DNA of 64,000 bases from Bacillus atrophaeus (GTDB lineage: Bacteria; Bacillota; Bacilli; Bacillales; Bacillaceae). The notes beneath the pieces were generated by a model. The model was not told the DNA's origin, made no database searches, and worked only from the letters and a program-made list of their open reading frames with translations. Positions within the stretch are counted from its first letter, which is position 1; every line of letters starts with the position of its first letter. Shown here one piece after another: positions 26,149-35,500 of this stretch. Made by a program: the position numbers and the translations under genes. The stretch covers positions 1-64,000 of the forward strand of contig NZ_LSBB01000022.1 in NCBI RefSeq assembly GCF_001584335.1, written 5' to 3'.

Positions 26149-26933
26149 TTCATTGTTCTCCCGTCAGTTAGATTTTTAATGTTCTCATTAAGTGAATTCA
26201 TTAATGAGTGGTGTTTTTCGAGGAATTCTTTCATTTCTTTAGTATTCTTATCTTTAAATGACTCATTGGCGGACAAGGCAAATGAATAATATCCTTTAAG
26301 CAATTCATTTACTTTATCAATTTCATCTTTTAAGTCCACAACATCAGGAATCTTACAAAAGTTTTCTAAAGTGGCTAGTGCATAACAAATAGATTCCGAG
26401 AACTCCAAGATTATATCTTTGTTCTGTTTTTTTAGTAACTCAATGGGGGCACATACTTTAGCTTTAATGTCTCTATTTAACAGGGAGTATTCATCAGAAC
26501 TTACACTTCCCTTTTTAACTCTCGGTCTGAAGTAGTTGTATTCTATGTACTTAAACAAGCCTAAAAATTTTTTGTATTTAGTTATCTCGATACTATCCTC
26601 AGTATGTCCAAGAACCTTAAAGTAAGATCGTGACCTTTCATTATCGTTTGAAAATGATTTTTGATACAGATCAAGTTCATCTTCTGGATCTCTCTTCTTG
26701 GTAGTATAGGCAAAACATACAAGTCTAAAGTCGATTTCTTGATAAATATCTGTGCCATACGCTTTTACATAATATTGATTGTCGAAGTCGTCCCCGTCTC
26801 CTTTTCTAAAAAACTCATAAATAACATCTTTTTTAAAGCCAAACAAACGCTCATAAATGTCATTAAGACAGACAGCTGAATACAAATATTCAATAGGAAG
26901 CTCTTTTTTTAAAGGAAGTATAGTTTTAGACAT
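26145..26933 (-). CDS. Hypothetical protein, 262 aa (operon A)
   Basis: Soluble, rich in Asp/Glu/Lys, no signal peptide, no recognised motif. Lies 3 bp after the SNase lipoprotein gene and overlaps the zinc-ribbon gene. Possibly works with the latter. Confidence 0.65.
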   Translation of the reverse strand: MSKTILPLKKELPIEYLYSAVCLNDIYERLFGFKKDVIYEFFRKGDGDDFDNQYYVKAYGTDIYQEIDFRLVCFAYTTKKRDPEDELDLYQKSFSNDNERSRSYFKVLGHTEDSIEITKYKKFLGLFKYIEYNYFRPRVKKGSVSSDEYSLLNRDIKAKVCAPIELLKKQNKDIILEFSESICYALATLENFCKIPDVVDLKDEIDKVNELLKGYYSFALSANESFKDKNTKEMKEFLEKHHSLMNSLNENIKNLTDGRTMK

Positions 26934-26936
26934 GTT

Positions 26937-27464
26937 CTATTCACCTTTCTTAGTATTCCACAGTCCTAATTTCTCTTTTTTTGCTGCTTCTTCAGCTTGT
27001 TTGTATTCATCCTCATATTTAATGTTTGGTGGAAAGACAGCTAAACGAGCATGGCCCTTCTCTAAGAGCATTTTATTAAATGAGGTTCCGTCCTGTAAAA
27101 ATACGTACGCTAATAGTCTACCGTATTTATCACGCTTTTCTTGGTCGTATTCAAGATAAACAATTTGGTTCTCTAACATCTCTTTTGTAAAGGCTGAAGC
27201 TTCTTTTCCATAAGGCTGCACAGCTTTTGTAGGATGCACTGTTTCCGGAGTATCAACCAAGATTAAACGGATTCTTTCCTCAGTACCATTAACATCGGCA
27301 ATGAATGTGTCTCCATCAACGACACGACTGACTGTTACCTCAATTTTATCAGATACATCAACGGTCTTTTCAGTTGTTCCAGAATGGCTGCTGCTAACAC
27401 CCTGGCATCCACTAAGTAGGATGACCAGGACGGCCAAAGCTTGTATCAACTTTTGAGTTAGCAT
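26937..27464 (-). CDS. Thermonuclease-like lipoprotein (SNase domain)
   Basis: 175 aa. N-terminal lipoprotein signal with lipobox LLSGC (Cys 20). SNase domain shows VVDGDTF, IRLILVDTPE and KYGRLLAYV, matching catalytic Asp/Arg/Glu/Arg positions of staphylococcal nuclease; close to YncB/YokF of B. subtilis. It would cut DNA or RNA at the cell surface. An exported nuclease on a conjugative plasmid may limit uptake of competing DNA; inference. Confidence 0.88.
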   Translation of the reverse strand: MLTQKLIQALAVLVILLSGCQGVSSSHSGTTEKTVDVSDKIEVTVSRVVDGDTFIADVNGTEERIRLILVDTPETVHPTKAVQPYGKEASAFTKEMLENQIVYLEYDQEKRDKYGRLLAYVFLQDGTSFNKMLLEKGHARLAVFPPNIKYEDEYKQAEEAAKKEKLGLWNTKKGE

Positions 27465-27751
27465 GTTCTTTCTCCTTTGTATGTTTTTTTAGCTGAGAGG
27501 TATATAGCTGTAATTTTAATTACGTCTAAAACACCTGATGTGCCTGTACGCAGAAACAGAATAACTAGATTATGCTGCGGAAATGTTCTTGATTCTGTGA
27601 AGACGATTTGGTTGTCTGTTAACTTGAATTCGATAGTATTGTAGTCTAATTCTGCCGCAATAAAATCAGTTTCTGGAAGAGTGAGTGTGCGGTTTAAGTG
27701 CGGCGTTAGTTGATCAGATACATCCAAATGCCATGACATTGCTTTATTCAT
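27458..27751 (-). CDS. Hypothetical protein, 97 aa (first gene of operon A)
   Basis: ATG 27751 follows AAAAAAAGGAG; the longer frame upstream lies in the R1 repeat and is not coding. Mostly beta in composition. Overlaps the SNase gene by 7 bases. First gene behind R1 copy A, so expressed from it. No family recognised. Confidence 0.65.
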   Translation of the reverse strand: MNKAMSWHLDVSDQLTPHLNRTLTLPETDFIAAELDYNTIEFKLTDNQIVFTESRTFPQHNLVILFLRTGTSGVLDVIKITAIYLSAKKTYKGERTC

Positions 27752-27763
27752 GATACATTCTCC

Positions 27764-28180
27764 TTTTTTTAAGACTTTTTTTGGTTTTGCTTGGAGAGCC
27801 AATCTGCATTCACAATCAAAAGGACACAAGGTGTTACGAGCCGTTGAGGGGTGTTCTGTGGCCCTTTACGGATCGTTAAGACCAATTTATTTGTGGCAGC
27901 TGCTGGCAGCTGTCCGTTTTCAAAAAAATTGGCGGCCCTTGTGTGCTTTTATGAAACACGGATAGTAACGCGGCGGGCATGCCCGGCGTGTTGCTTGCCG
28001 ATGTTGAATGTGAAATGCTAAAGCCCCCGGACAGCTTCAGCTGGCCAAGAATGGGGGCGTTTGGCTGAGCAAAAACAAAAAAAGGCGTCTAAAAAAGGAT
28101 TTAATCATGCCGGCGTTTGGCGGCATACGCTTTGCAGAAATGCGACCGGGCTTTCCGGGAGCCTTTCTGCTTCTTTTGGG
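27764..28180. repeat. R1 repeat, copy A, 5' part
   Basis: First ~415 bp of the R1 family (others at 30997, 36963, 40186, 42119). It begins at the TTTTTTTAAGACTTTTTT abutting the ribosome site of operon A. This copy is the most diverged in its first 80 bp (the AAAAGCACACAAGGG arm is altered). It is cut by R2 at the same point where copy E ends. Confidence 0.9.
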
Positions 28181-28261
28181 TTTAAGAGGCTGCTTCAGCA
28201 GCCTCCAAGCAGGCTCGATGCCTGCGTTTTAATCAAGGAAAACTTTAGTTTTCCGACCTTT
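28181..28261. repeat. R2 hairpin-chain repeat inside R1 copy A
   Basis: GAGGCTGC / GCAGCCTC, GCAGGC / GCCTGC and GGAAAAC / GTTTTCC hairpins in a row. It lies between the two parts of R1 copy A, marking a recombination joint. Confidence 0.85.
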
Positions 28262-28499
28262 TGCGGAAATGCGACCGGGGCTTTACGGGAGCTTTTCTGC
28301 TTCTTTTGATCTTCCGTCCTCGTTCACTCGTAAAGAAATGGCCAGGAACAATGCAGCTGTTGCTTCGGGATCCGCCGGAGGCAATCCGGAAGCTTACAGA
28401 TGCATGTTATCGGGCATTTTAGAGGGAAGCGAGATGCCGCGGAATGTTGGCCGGCGTTTTTGGCCGGCTTACAGTCCGTGAGCAGACCCGTAGGGGACT
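28261..28499. repeat. R1 repeat, copy A, 3' part
   Basis: Restarts at GCGGAAATGCGACCGGGG, repeating ~45 bp already present before the R2 insert, and continues to the normal R1 end near CAGACCCGTAGGGGAC. Confidence 0.9.
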
Positions 28500-28594
28500 C
28501 AAAGTAATTTTGTCAGCTACTCTGTCTTCTTGAATAAATATTTCTGTACCTTGCATACTAAAATCTGTAAAAATGATGAAAAAGGAGAATGGAA

Positions 28595-29086
28595 ATGAAT
28601 CTTTCTGAAGTGCTAAAAAAACATGATGAGCTTTTACAGAAGGAACTATATACTGTGAGAGGTAATATTGTACCCTTTGGGGAAGGAACTATGAAAATAG
28701 AATTTAGTTCCTATGCATATGCTCTGGTTAGTGAACAGGATATTGAGCCATCGCTTATCTTTCCCTTAATGCCCGATGAAGATCCTAGTGGTAGGGAAAG
28801 TAAACATGCAATAAAACTCCTCGAAGGAACAACAATTGAACTTCATGTAAAAAATGTGGTACATACATTTGAAATTGAAAAGTCTACGCGTCCATTCTAT
28901 GTCGATGAGTCGAAAGAAGAGGTTGTTTATCTCGACACTAAAGCAGAAAATAGCAGTATTGAAAGACGTTGTTACAAACGAGTTTATGTAGCAGATTGTC
29001 ACTGTTGTAATGGAGGTTATTTAGGGCCTTGCTATGGCTGGGTAGGGTGCGGATCTGAATGGTACGATCGAGAATGTTGTGATTGA
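28595..29086 (+). CDS. Cys-rich C-terminus protein, 163 aa (cargo of module A)
   Basis: ATG 28595 with AAAGGAG 7 bases upstream. The N-terminal ~130 residues are acidic and soluble; the last ~35 residues hold nine Cys (CYKRVYVADCHCC, then GPCYG, GCGSE, ECC). This could be a metal-binding tail or a secreted or modified peptide region; no export signal or modification enzyme is seen nearby. Plus-strand gene in the slot between R1 and R2 that holds toxins in modules B and C. Possible promoter TTGAAT-18-CATACT at ~28534. Confidence 0.65.
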   Translation: MNLSEVLKKHDELLQKELYTVRGNIVPFGEGTMKIEFSSYAYALVSEQDIEPSLIFPLMPDEDPSGRESKHAIKLLEGTTIELHVKNVVHTFEIEKSTRPFYVDESKEEVVYLDTKAENSSIERRCYKRVYVADCHCCNGGYLGPCYGWVGCGSEWYDRECCD

Positions 29087-29109
29087 AAATACTTCCAACA
29101 AATACGTAA

Positions 29110-29285
29110 AAAAGCAGCTCTTTGTGTTTGGTGGTTTGCGAAAGCAAAACCACCAAAGGGTTTTAAAGGGTTTGTAGAGGTTGCTTTAGCAACCTCCAAG
29201 CAGGCTCGATGCCTGCGTTTTAATCATGGAAAACTTTAGTTTTCCTTCCTAGCGTAACAGCATGAAAATTCATGCTGTTACGGAC
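29110..29285. repeat. R2 hairpin-chain repeat (module A end)
   Basis: Ordered hairpins: TTTGGTGGTTTGC / GCAAAACCACCAAA, GAGGTTGC / GCAACCTC, GCAGGC / GCCTGC, GGAAAAC / GTTTTCC and GTAACAGCATGAA / TTCATGCTGTTAC. The first and last have unique stems in each copy. Confidence 0.85.
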
Positions 29286-29315
29286 TTAAAACTGTTTTTC
29301 TTTCTAATCAGAGCA

Positions 29316-29513
29316 TTACTTCAATAACTTTTGTTGCGTGAATACCCAATCTTCAATCTTATAGACAACTTCATCAAAATCATTGGGAAATGGGTAATCG
29401 TCACAAAGATTACTGTCTGTTGCTGCATCGGTTTTATGCCATAACTCAGAGATTTCGCGCGCGGAATTTTTGAATGTTGCTAATGCGATTAGTAAATTTT
29501 GATTGTTTTTCAT
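29316..29513 (-). CDS. Hypothetical acidic protein, 65 aa (operon B)
   Basis: Small soluble acidic protein with AAGAAGGAG upstream of the ATG. Lies at the 3' end of operon B, flanked on the upstream side by a decayed gene start and an R2-type hairpin. No family recognised; small acidic proteins in leading regions often mimic DNA, but there is no direct support. Confidence 0.55.
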   Translation of the reverse strand: MKNNQNLLIALATFKNSAREISELWHKTDAATDSNLCDDYPFPNDFDEVVYKIEDWVFTQQKLLK

Positions 29514-29536
29514 TCAGTAATACTCCTTCTTATTCT

Positions 29537-29615
29537 ATCACCAGTGCTATTTCCTGTTTAGTCACCGAAATTTACCCTTGCGTAACGCATTCCCGCGCAT
29601 GTAGCGCGGGAATTC
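29537..29615 (-). pseudogene. Relic of a gene start plus R2-type end hairpin
   Basis: 29537-29572 matches, on the minus strand, the start of the gene at 30984 (TKQEIALV codons and preceding bases) but has no open frame. It is followed by CCCGCGC / GCGCGGG, like the end hairpin of R2 copy B. A former module boundary left by deletion. Confidence 0.55.
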
Positions 29616-29662
29616 CTAGGAAAAGCTCCTTGTATAACCGGCTATAAAGTATGCCGGTAGTA

Positions 29663-29792
29663 TTATAATTTTTTCACTTCAACATATAAGGAACCTTCAG
29701 CGATTAACGATTTAAAGCTTTCAAGCTTCTTCGGCTGCTGCTGCTTCTGAATCGGCATCCACTTCAATTTCGCAAACTACTAGGTACTCCAT
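29663..29792 (-). pseudogene. Small gene with a +1 frame break
   Basis: GGAGGAG precedes ATG 29792. Frame 0 gives MEYLVVCEIEVDADSEAAAAEEA and stops at 29721; skipping one base at the GAAGAAGCTTGA run continues as LESFKSLIAEGSLYVEVKKL to a stop at 29663. Both halves look like coding sequence, so this is either a one-base insertion or a programmed +1 shift. Confidence 0.6.
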
Positions 29793-29820
29793 ATTGTTCT
29801 CCTCCGAATTGTATATAGAG

Positions 29821-29878
29821 GGACAGGTAGACGAATCCTGTCCGATTTGTGCTTGTGTTTTTAATTGCTACTGATTTA
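29821..29878 (-). repeat. R3 intercistronic motif, copy 1
   Basis: Stem GGACAGG / CCTGTCC with a loop containing GACGAAT, followed (plus-strand reading) by CTTGTGTTTTTAATTGCTAC. Lies just after the stop of the 283-aa gene. Copies at 36707 and 39061 keep the loop but change the stem. Confidence 0.65.
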
Positions 29879-30727
29879 CTTTTCAAATATAGACTTTGCG
29901 GCCCTATATGCATTCATTGTTAACTTTCTTTGCCAGGCTTGTGAGTGTGGTGACCATCTAAATGCGTTTTTCTTTAACTTACCTTTTAATTGATCGTCTG
30001 GTCGTTGGTCAGAAAAGATAATTTTTAATCTGTCGTCTTCTTCATCTGCGATAATGCGACACTGTTCATAAGTCAAAGTGGGGTAGTGCGGCTTTTTTTC
30101 TTCAGCTTGAAAGAGTTTATAGATGCTGTGACGTTTTGTGAAAACTTTTGTCATGCCTTCTGCTTCAAATATCTTGTATAACTCTTCCTTGTTGTGTCCT
30201 TCTTTGAATAGTCTTTTTAAATTGGTGACGAGACTGTTTTTGAATAACGTAATATCATATCCAGGCATTTTACCTTCTTTTATTAGACGGATTCTTTTAC
30301 AATCTTTACTGAATACAGCATATACCTTTACTGCTTTTTCTTCGGGTTTCTCTAAGAAGCCAAGATGTTTCTTTGTGCTTTGAATAAACCTTGTTATCTT
30401 TTCAGTTGTTTCTCTATCGTAATTGTTTTTTCGAGTTAATTCCTTTTGCTTTCTTTCAAATGGATAGTTTGCCCGTCCGGTAATCAAGGGACTTGGTGTT
30501 TTGATCATGGTAAGTGATTTCTCCATTCGCTGAGTTAAAAATTTTTCAAACTCTATCAGCCTATTTAGAAAATAATCTCTTTGATCTTCATTTTGAACTA
30601 GAGGTGCTAAATCGTTTTTAAATTTGTTTGCATAATACTGGATTTCTTGATCGGGATTGTATTTGTACATGTGCAACTCGTTATATCTCTTTGTGATTTC
30701 AGGTTTTACGTACGTTTTAACTGCCAT
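29876..30727 (-). CDS. Polyvalent-domain-like protein, 283 aa (operon B)
   Basis: The C-terminal ~70 residues (LKIIFSDQRPDD...LKKNAFRWSPHSQAWQRKLT) match a small module found in large polyvalent and DNA-modifying proteins of phages and conjugative elements. The N-terminal part is helical and unrecognised. Start overlaps the upstream gene by one base. Likely nucleic-acid related and acting at entry; inference. Confidence 0.7.
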   Translation of the reverse strand: MAVKTYVKPEITKRYNELHMYKYNPDQEIQYYANKFKNDLAPLVQNEDQRDYFLNRLIEFEKFLTQRMEKSLTMIKTPSPLITGRANYPFERKQKELTRKNNYDRETTEKITRFIQSTKKHLGFLEKPEEKAVKVYAVFSKDCKRIRLIKEGKMPGYDITLFKNSLVTNLKRLFKEGHNKEELYKIFEAEGMTKVFTKRHSIYKLFQAEEKKPHYPTLTYEQCRIIADEEDDRLKIIFSDQRPDDQLKGKLKKNAFRWSPHSQAWQRKLTMNAYRAAKSIFEK

Positions 30728-30984
30728 TACATAGACACTCCTTTTTTGTTTTCGTATTCAACCATTTTTAATCCACGCCAAAACTTAACATCAGGAATGC
30801 GAAAATCTTGCCGTATGTCAGACAACAGTTTCAATTTGTCGAGAACTACTTCGCATTTTTCTTGGTAGAGCTGAACTTCAAATGGATCGTTAGCAAGTTC
30901 TTTTTCTTCCTCTGTTAATTTAAGGTCTAGTTCTAAATCTGTATGGTATCTGGCTAATACCAGCGCTATTTCTTGTTTAGTCAT
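30727..30984 (-). CDS. Hypothetical protein, 85 aa (first gene of operon B)
   Basis: AAAAGGGGTGAATTTC before the ATG, directly at the R1 edge. Helical, charged. A decayed copy of its start lies at 29537. Co-translated with the 283-aa protein by a one-base overlap. Confidence 0.65.
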   Translation of the reverse strand: MTKQEIALVLARYHTDLELDLKLTEEEKELANDPFEVQLYQEKCEVVLDKLKLLSDIRQDFRIPDVKFWRGLKMVEYENKKGVSM

Positions 30985-30996
30985 TGAAATTCACCC

Positions 30997-31602
30997 CTTT
31001 TTTTAAGACTTTTTTGTTTTTGCGGAGGCCGATTTGCATTCGCAGCCAAAAAGCACACAAGGGATTACGAGCCGTTAAGGGATGTTCTGTAGCCCTTTAC
31101 GGATCGTTAAGACCAATTTATTTGTGGCAGCTGCTGGCAGCTGTCCGTTTTCAAAAAAATTGGCGGCCCTTGTGTGCTTTTATGAAACACGGATAGTAAC
31201 GCGGCGGGCGTGCCCGGCGTGTTGCTTGCCGATGTTGAATGTGAATGCTAAAGCCCCCGGGCAGCTTCAGCTGACCAAGGTGGGGGCGTTTGGCTGGACA
31301 AAAACAAAAAAGGCGTCTAAAAAAAGGATTTAATCACGCCGGCAGCAGGCCGGCATTCGCTCTGCGGAAATGCGACCGGGGCTTTACGGGAGCCTTTCTG
31401 CTTCTTTTGATCTTCCGTGCTCGTTCACTCGTAAAGAAATGACCAGGAACAATGCAGCTGTTGCTTCAGGATCCGCCGGAGGCAATCCGGAAGCTTACAG
31501 ATGCATGTTATCGGGCATTTTAGAGGGAAGCGAGATGCCGCGGAATGTTGGCCGGCGTTTTTTGCCGGCTTACAGTCCGGGAGCAGACCCGCAGGGGGAC
31601 CC
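30997..31602. repeat. R1 repeat, copy B
   Basis: Full copy (~605 bp). Holds a 15-bp perfect long-range inverted repeat AAAAGCACACAAGGG / CCCTTGTGTGCTTTT (31049-31063 / 31167-31181) enclosing nested dyads CCGTTAAGGG / CCCTTTACGG and CCAATTT / AAATTGG, then GCCCCC...GGGGGC, CGGGCGTGCCCG and GCCGGC repeats. Directly upstream of operon B on the minus strand. Confidence 0.92.
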
Positions 31603-32097
31603 AAAGAAAATTTTTAAAACATTTTTTAGAAGTAGATACGCAACTTATAGTAACGGATGATGTCCATTTTGAAAAAATAATACGCAGTTAGAATTAGAAG
31701 AGGTTTTTACCATAATTTTGTGCCATTTTAGGAGTCGCTTCGCAGTTAATATTGACTGAAGAAAGTTATCAAAATTTAATGTCGCAAAAACAATAGTTCA
31801 GTACCCGTTATATAAGAGTGAAAAAGAAGCAAGGAGGACCACGTAGTCTGGTTATTAAAAAAATCATTTCTAAATCTAAAATGAAGAGGGTGAAGTGCTA
31901 TATTAAAAGTAAAGGGGTTTAACTGAGAGAAGAAAGGAGATGCAAGGCATAGAAAAATTTGTAGGAGCAGGGGGATTTTTAGGATGAAGTTTTGGGCTGA
32001 GTTTCAAAAATGGATTTATAACGCTATAAGGGATAAAGACATTGGAAGGAGGTCAAATGAAATGAAAAAAAACGGTAAGGGAGAAAGGAGAAATAAT

Positions 32098-32223
32098 ATG
32101 AATAAAGAGGATTTGCTGTGGACGTTAAGGCTTGTCCTAATTACAAATTCATTTACGGCCACAATAACGGCCACAATATTGTTTGGTGTGTTTAAAGTTA
32201 TTTTGATTGCTACAGGAAATTAA
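32098..32223 (+). CDS. Type I toxin-like hydrophobic peptide, 41 aa (module B cargo)
   Basis: ATG 32098 has the best site (GAGAAAGGAG); the frame continues upstream to 31984 with weaker sites. MNKEDLLWTLRLVL then a hydrophobic helix fits the holin-like type I toxin family. A short antisense RNA gene faces it at the 3' end. The 31603-32097 stretch before it has several ribosome-like sites but no other supported gene. Confidence 0.65.
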   Translation: MNKEDLLWTLRLVLITNSFTATITATILFGVFKVILIATGN

Positions 32224-32303
32224 AAAGGATCAGTTAATAAACTGATCACAAGAATAGGTGACTGAAGATGTTCGAGCATCCAGCAGTCATATTGTATTGA
32301 GTT
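32222..32303 (-). ncRNA. Predicted antisense RNA to the module B toxin
   Basis: Minus-strand promoter TGC-extended TATAAT (32310-32315) and terminator GATCAGTT / AACTGATC plus CCTTTTT ending at ~32222, giving ~80 nt overlapping the toxin mRNA 3' end. Same plan as in module C. Confidence 0.62.
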
Positions 32304-32354
32304 GGTGTAATTATAGCAGAGAAGATATAAAGAAGAAAGCTAACAAGGTTTTTC

Positions 32355-32516
32355 TGTCTGGTGGTTTGCGGCAGCGAAACCACCAGAGAAGGTTTTAAGG
32401 GTTTCAGAGGTTGCTTCAGCAACCTCCAAGCAGGCTCGATGCCTGCGTTTCAATCAAGGAAAACTTTAGTTTTCCGACCTTGCGTAACGCGATTACCGCG
32501 CTATGTAGCGCGGTAA
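32355..32516. repeat. R2 hairpin-chain repeat (module B end)
   Basis: CTGGTGGTTTGC / GCGAAACCACCAG, GAGGTTGC / GCAACCTC, GCAGGC / GCCTGC, GGAAAAC / GTTTTCC, then ATTACCGCGC / GCGCGGTAAT followed by TTTTT (plus-strand terminator facing the end of operon C). Confidence 0.85.
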
Positions 32517-32526
32517 TTTTTCTATT

Positions 32527-35500
32527 TTATGATGTTTTTAGGAACTTTTGATTTCCCCAAGCTATGTAGCTTTTTCCGTCCTTATCCGTTTCTTTTGTTA
32601 AAAGCATATTTAATATGTCATTATCTATGCCGAACCTTTCGTTTATTTCTTCATCGTCCATATAATCGTTTTTCATGAAAGAATTAAGTTTTTCTTTGGC
32701 CATAATCAACTTTATTAAATTGGCCTCGATGCTGTTTTTGACTGTAAGAAAACGAATGTCTTTTTGCTTGTCTGAAGTATACCGAATAAAGCGAGCAAAA
32801 AACTGATGCATGGCCGCGAAATTCCATTGTAACTCCAAAAGAAGAACTTTATTTACAAAACCAATGTTCATGCTGCTGGATAATGATTGTTGGGTACAGA
32901 TCAAAATTCCATTTTCAGTGCTTTTTAATGATCGGACAATTTCTTTCCGTCTTTTCAAGCTTACTTTGTCACCTGTAATAATGAAAAGAGGACGATCAGG
33001 AAAATGCTTTCTTATATAGGAAGCATAGCTCTGTACGGTGTGTATGTGTGTACATCCTATAGCAACATGTTCACTATCCCATTTATTAAGCATAGACAGC
33101 ATTTTCAAAGCTTTTGAGGGCATTTGAGAGCTGTAATACTCTGGGAACTTATCAGGTGTTACACACGCTTTCAGAAGGCTGTTTAACTGATTTATGATTT
33201 GCAGCAACGCATCTTTACGGGCGTTCCCTGTTGATTTGAACATATGAGCCAGTTTATAAAACTCTTGAATAATTACACTGTATAGTTGCTCTTCATCTTC
33301 ATTAAAGGAACAAAAGGAGGGAGTGAGTTTATAAAGATTCTTGCCGGAAACCTCTTCAAATGTTCTCGTAATCATTGTTTTGTCAATTAGTGCTTTTAAA
33401 TACTCACCGTTGTAAACGTCTTGATTTTGCTTTCCGATACCGAACACAGTCGTTTTCTCAGGTGAAAAACATCTTTTAAACAATGTATGTCCTTTTTTAT
33501 ATGCCGGAAATGGCTTTAGGAAATTATCCTCGTTATAGATACCTTTTATATCTTTGGTTTCCTTGTCTTGCACATAAATGAGTTCAGCCTCACAAAGCAT
33601 ATTCACAGAATTATTGTATAGCAATTCAAAAGCTGTAAAAGATTCGGCAATATTGTTTCTTGTACTGGTGGCGCTAAGTAGAAGCTTATATTTCACACGC
33701 CGGAAACAGTTTAAAACTGCCTTTGTACGTTTGGATGAAGGATTAGAAATGCCGTCCGCCTCATCTAAAACAAGCATGACTTTTTGACTTTGCAGCTTAA
33801 TATGTCGTTTAACAAACTTTTGATATTTCGTAAGCATTCCGAAAGTCATTAAAACAATTTGTCCCTTTTGAATGCTGTAAATGTCCTTTAGGCTTTTAAT
33901 GTGGGTAAAGTCCATTTCATAGTTTGCTAAAATATCAGCCCAGTTGTTTTGTATTGCGATAGCCGGCGCAATGATGAAAATGTTTCTTACGTTGTTGTAT
34001 TTTTGTCTGTAAAGCATCTGAGCAATTGCAGAAATACTTTTCCCTGAACCTGTGCCCCATTGAAGGTAAACAGAGTCTTTCTGCAATAGTTTAGCTGTAT
34101 CAGCTTTTTGAACATCGTTTAATCTGATTTCCTTATCATTTTCGGTGTCTTTTATGACAAGTTGATCAAGGAACTTTGTTGTGCTGCTGTCTGGTTCAAT
34201 ATCGGAAAAGGCTGTATTTACTGATTTGAAAGCCTTTTGTTTCTTTTTGAACATGGCTAAATATCGCTTATCCGAAAAAGGGTATACGTCTTGTAAAAGC
34301 ATGTCAGCGAAAGTCATTTCTTTAGTGTCTTTTAAGCGATTTAATAACATGGCTTGTTTGCGATTGTACGGCTTCAGCTTTAAACCGTATCTAGTTTTGA
34401 CTAGCCTTGTTTCGTCCTTTTCGGTTTTGTGCTGCTTATTTAGCGTGTTTTTCAGATACCGGATGACTTTGTTTTTTGTCACTTTTGTTTTGTTCCATTC
34501 GGAATAGTCCATACCTTCAGGTTTTTGCTGCGTGTGGTATCGGTTCAGATATTCGCGGCATTTGCTATAATATTTCCTTGTTTTTGCGTGGCGTTTAATA
34601 TCAAATAACAACTTATCCACTTTGTACATGAATTCCTTTTCTTCTTGACCAGCTGAAGCAATTTCGAGTTTGATTTTTTGGCTGACCTTTTCTTTTTCTC
34701 TAAGGGCTGGAAGGACGAAACTGTTATAAACATGTTGTGCTCCTAACTCATCAATATTGATAGTTTCATATCTAATATTAAAAGGCTGTTCTTCTAAATG
34801 AATGCTTTTGTTCTGAAAAATCATGATTTTAGTTTCAAAGTGTTTTACGCCTGTATGTTCAAAAGCGTTAGAAGGTAAGAGGAATTGACATATAAAATTG
34901 AATTTAGCCTCTATTTCTTGAATGATTCCAGCATCTGAAAAGTCATCGTTCATGAAACTTTTCGGAACAATCAGCGCCATAAGTCCGCCGGGCTTTAAAA
35001 GCTCGTAAGATTTAATGCAGTAATACAACTGGCTCAAATAACTGTTGTTTTCAACATCCCATTTTAAATTAAAAGGGGGATTGCCTAAGATCAAATCAAA
35101 CTTAATACCAGGATTATAAAATCGAACATCTTGGTTTGTCAGATTGGCTTCAGGATATAAGAAACGTGCCACTTTGAAGGCTTTTATATCAAGCTCGTTT
35201 CCGTAAACATTCACTTCATTAGGCAAATAATTAAAGAAATTCCCCATACCACAGGTTAAGTCTGCAACTAGATCATGCTGTGAAGGCTTTAGGCAATCCA
35301 TTAAAAAGCGTGAAATTTCGTGAGAAGTGAAAAACTGTCCGTTTTCAATTTCCTTTTTTGCTTCGGTGTAGCTGTGAAAATTCTTGTATGCTTTGAATTC
35401 CAAACCATGCAGACCGCCGTCACCAGTGAAAGAATTAAAAACATCTGTTTTTGTGATTCCGTATTCTTCACACATATTATGATCAATGAGATACAATATC

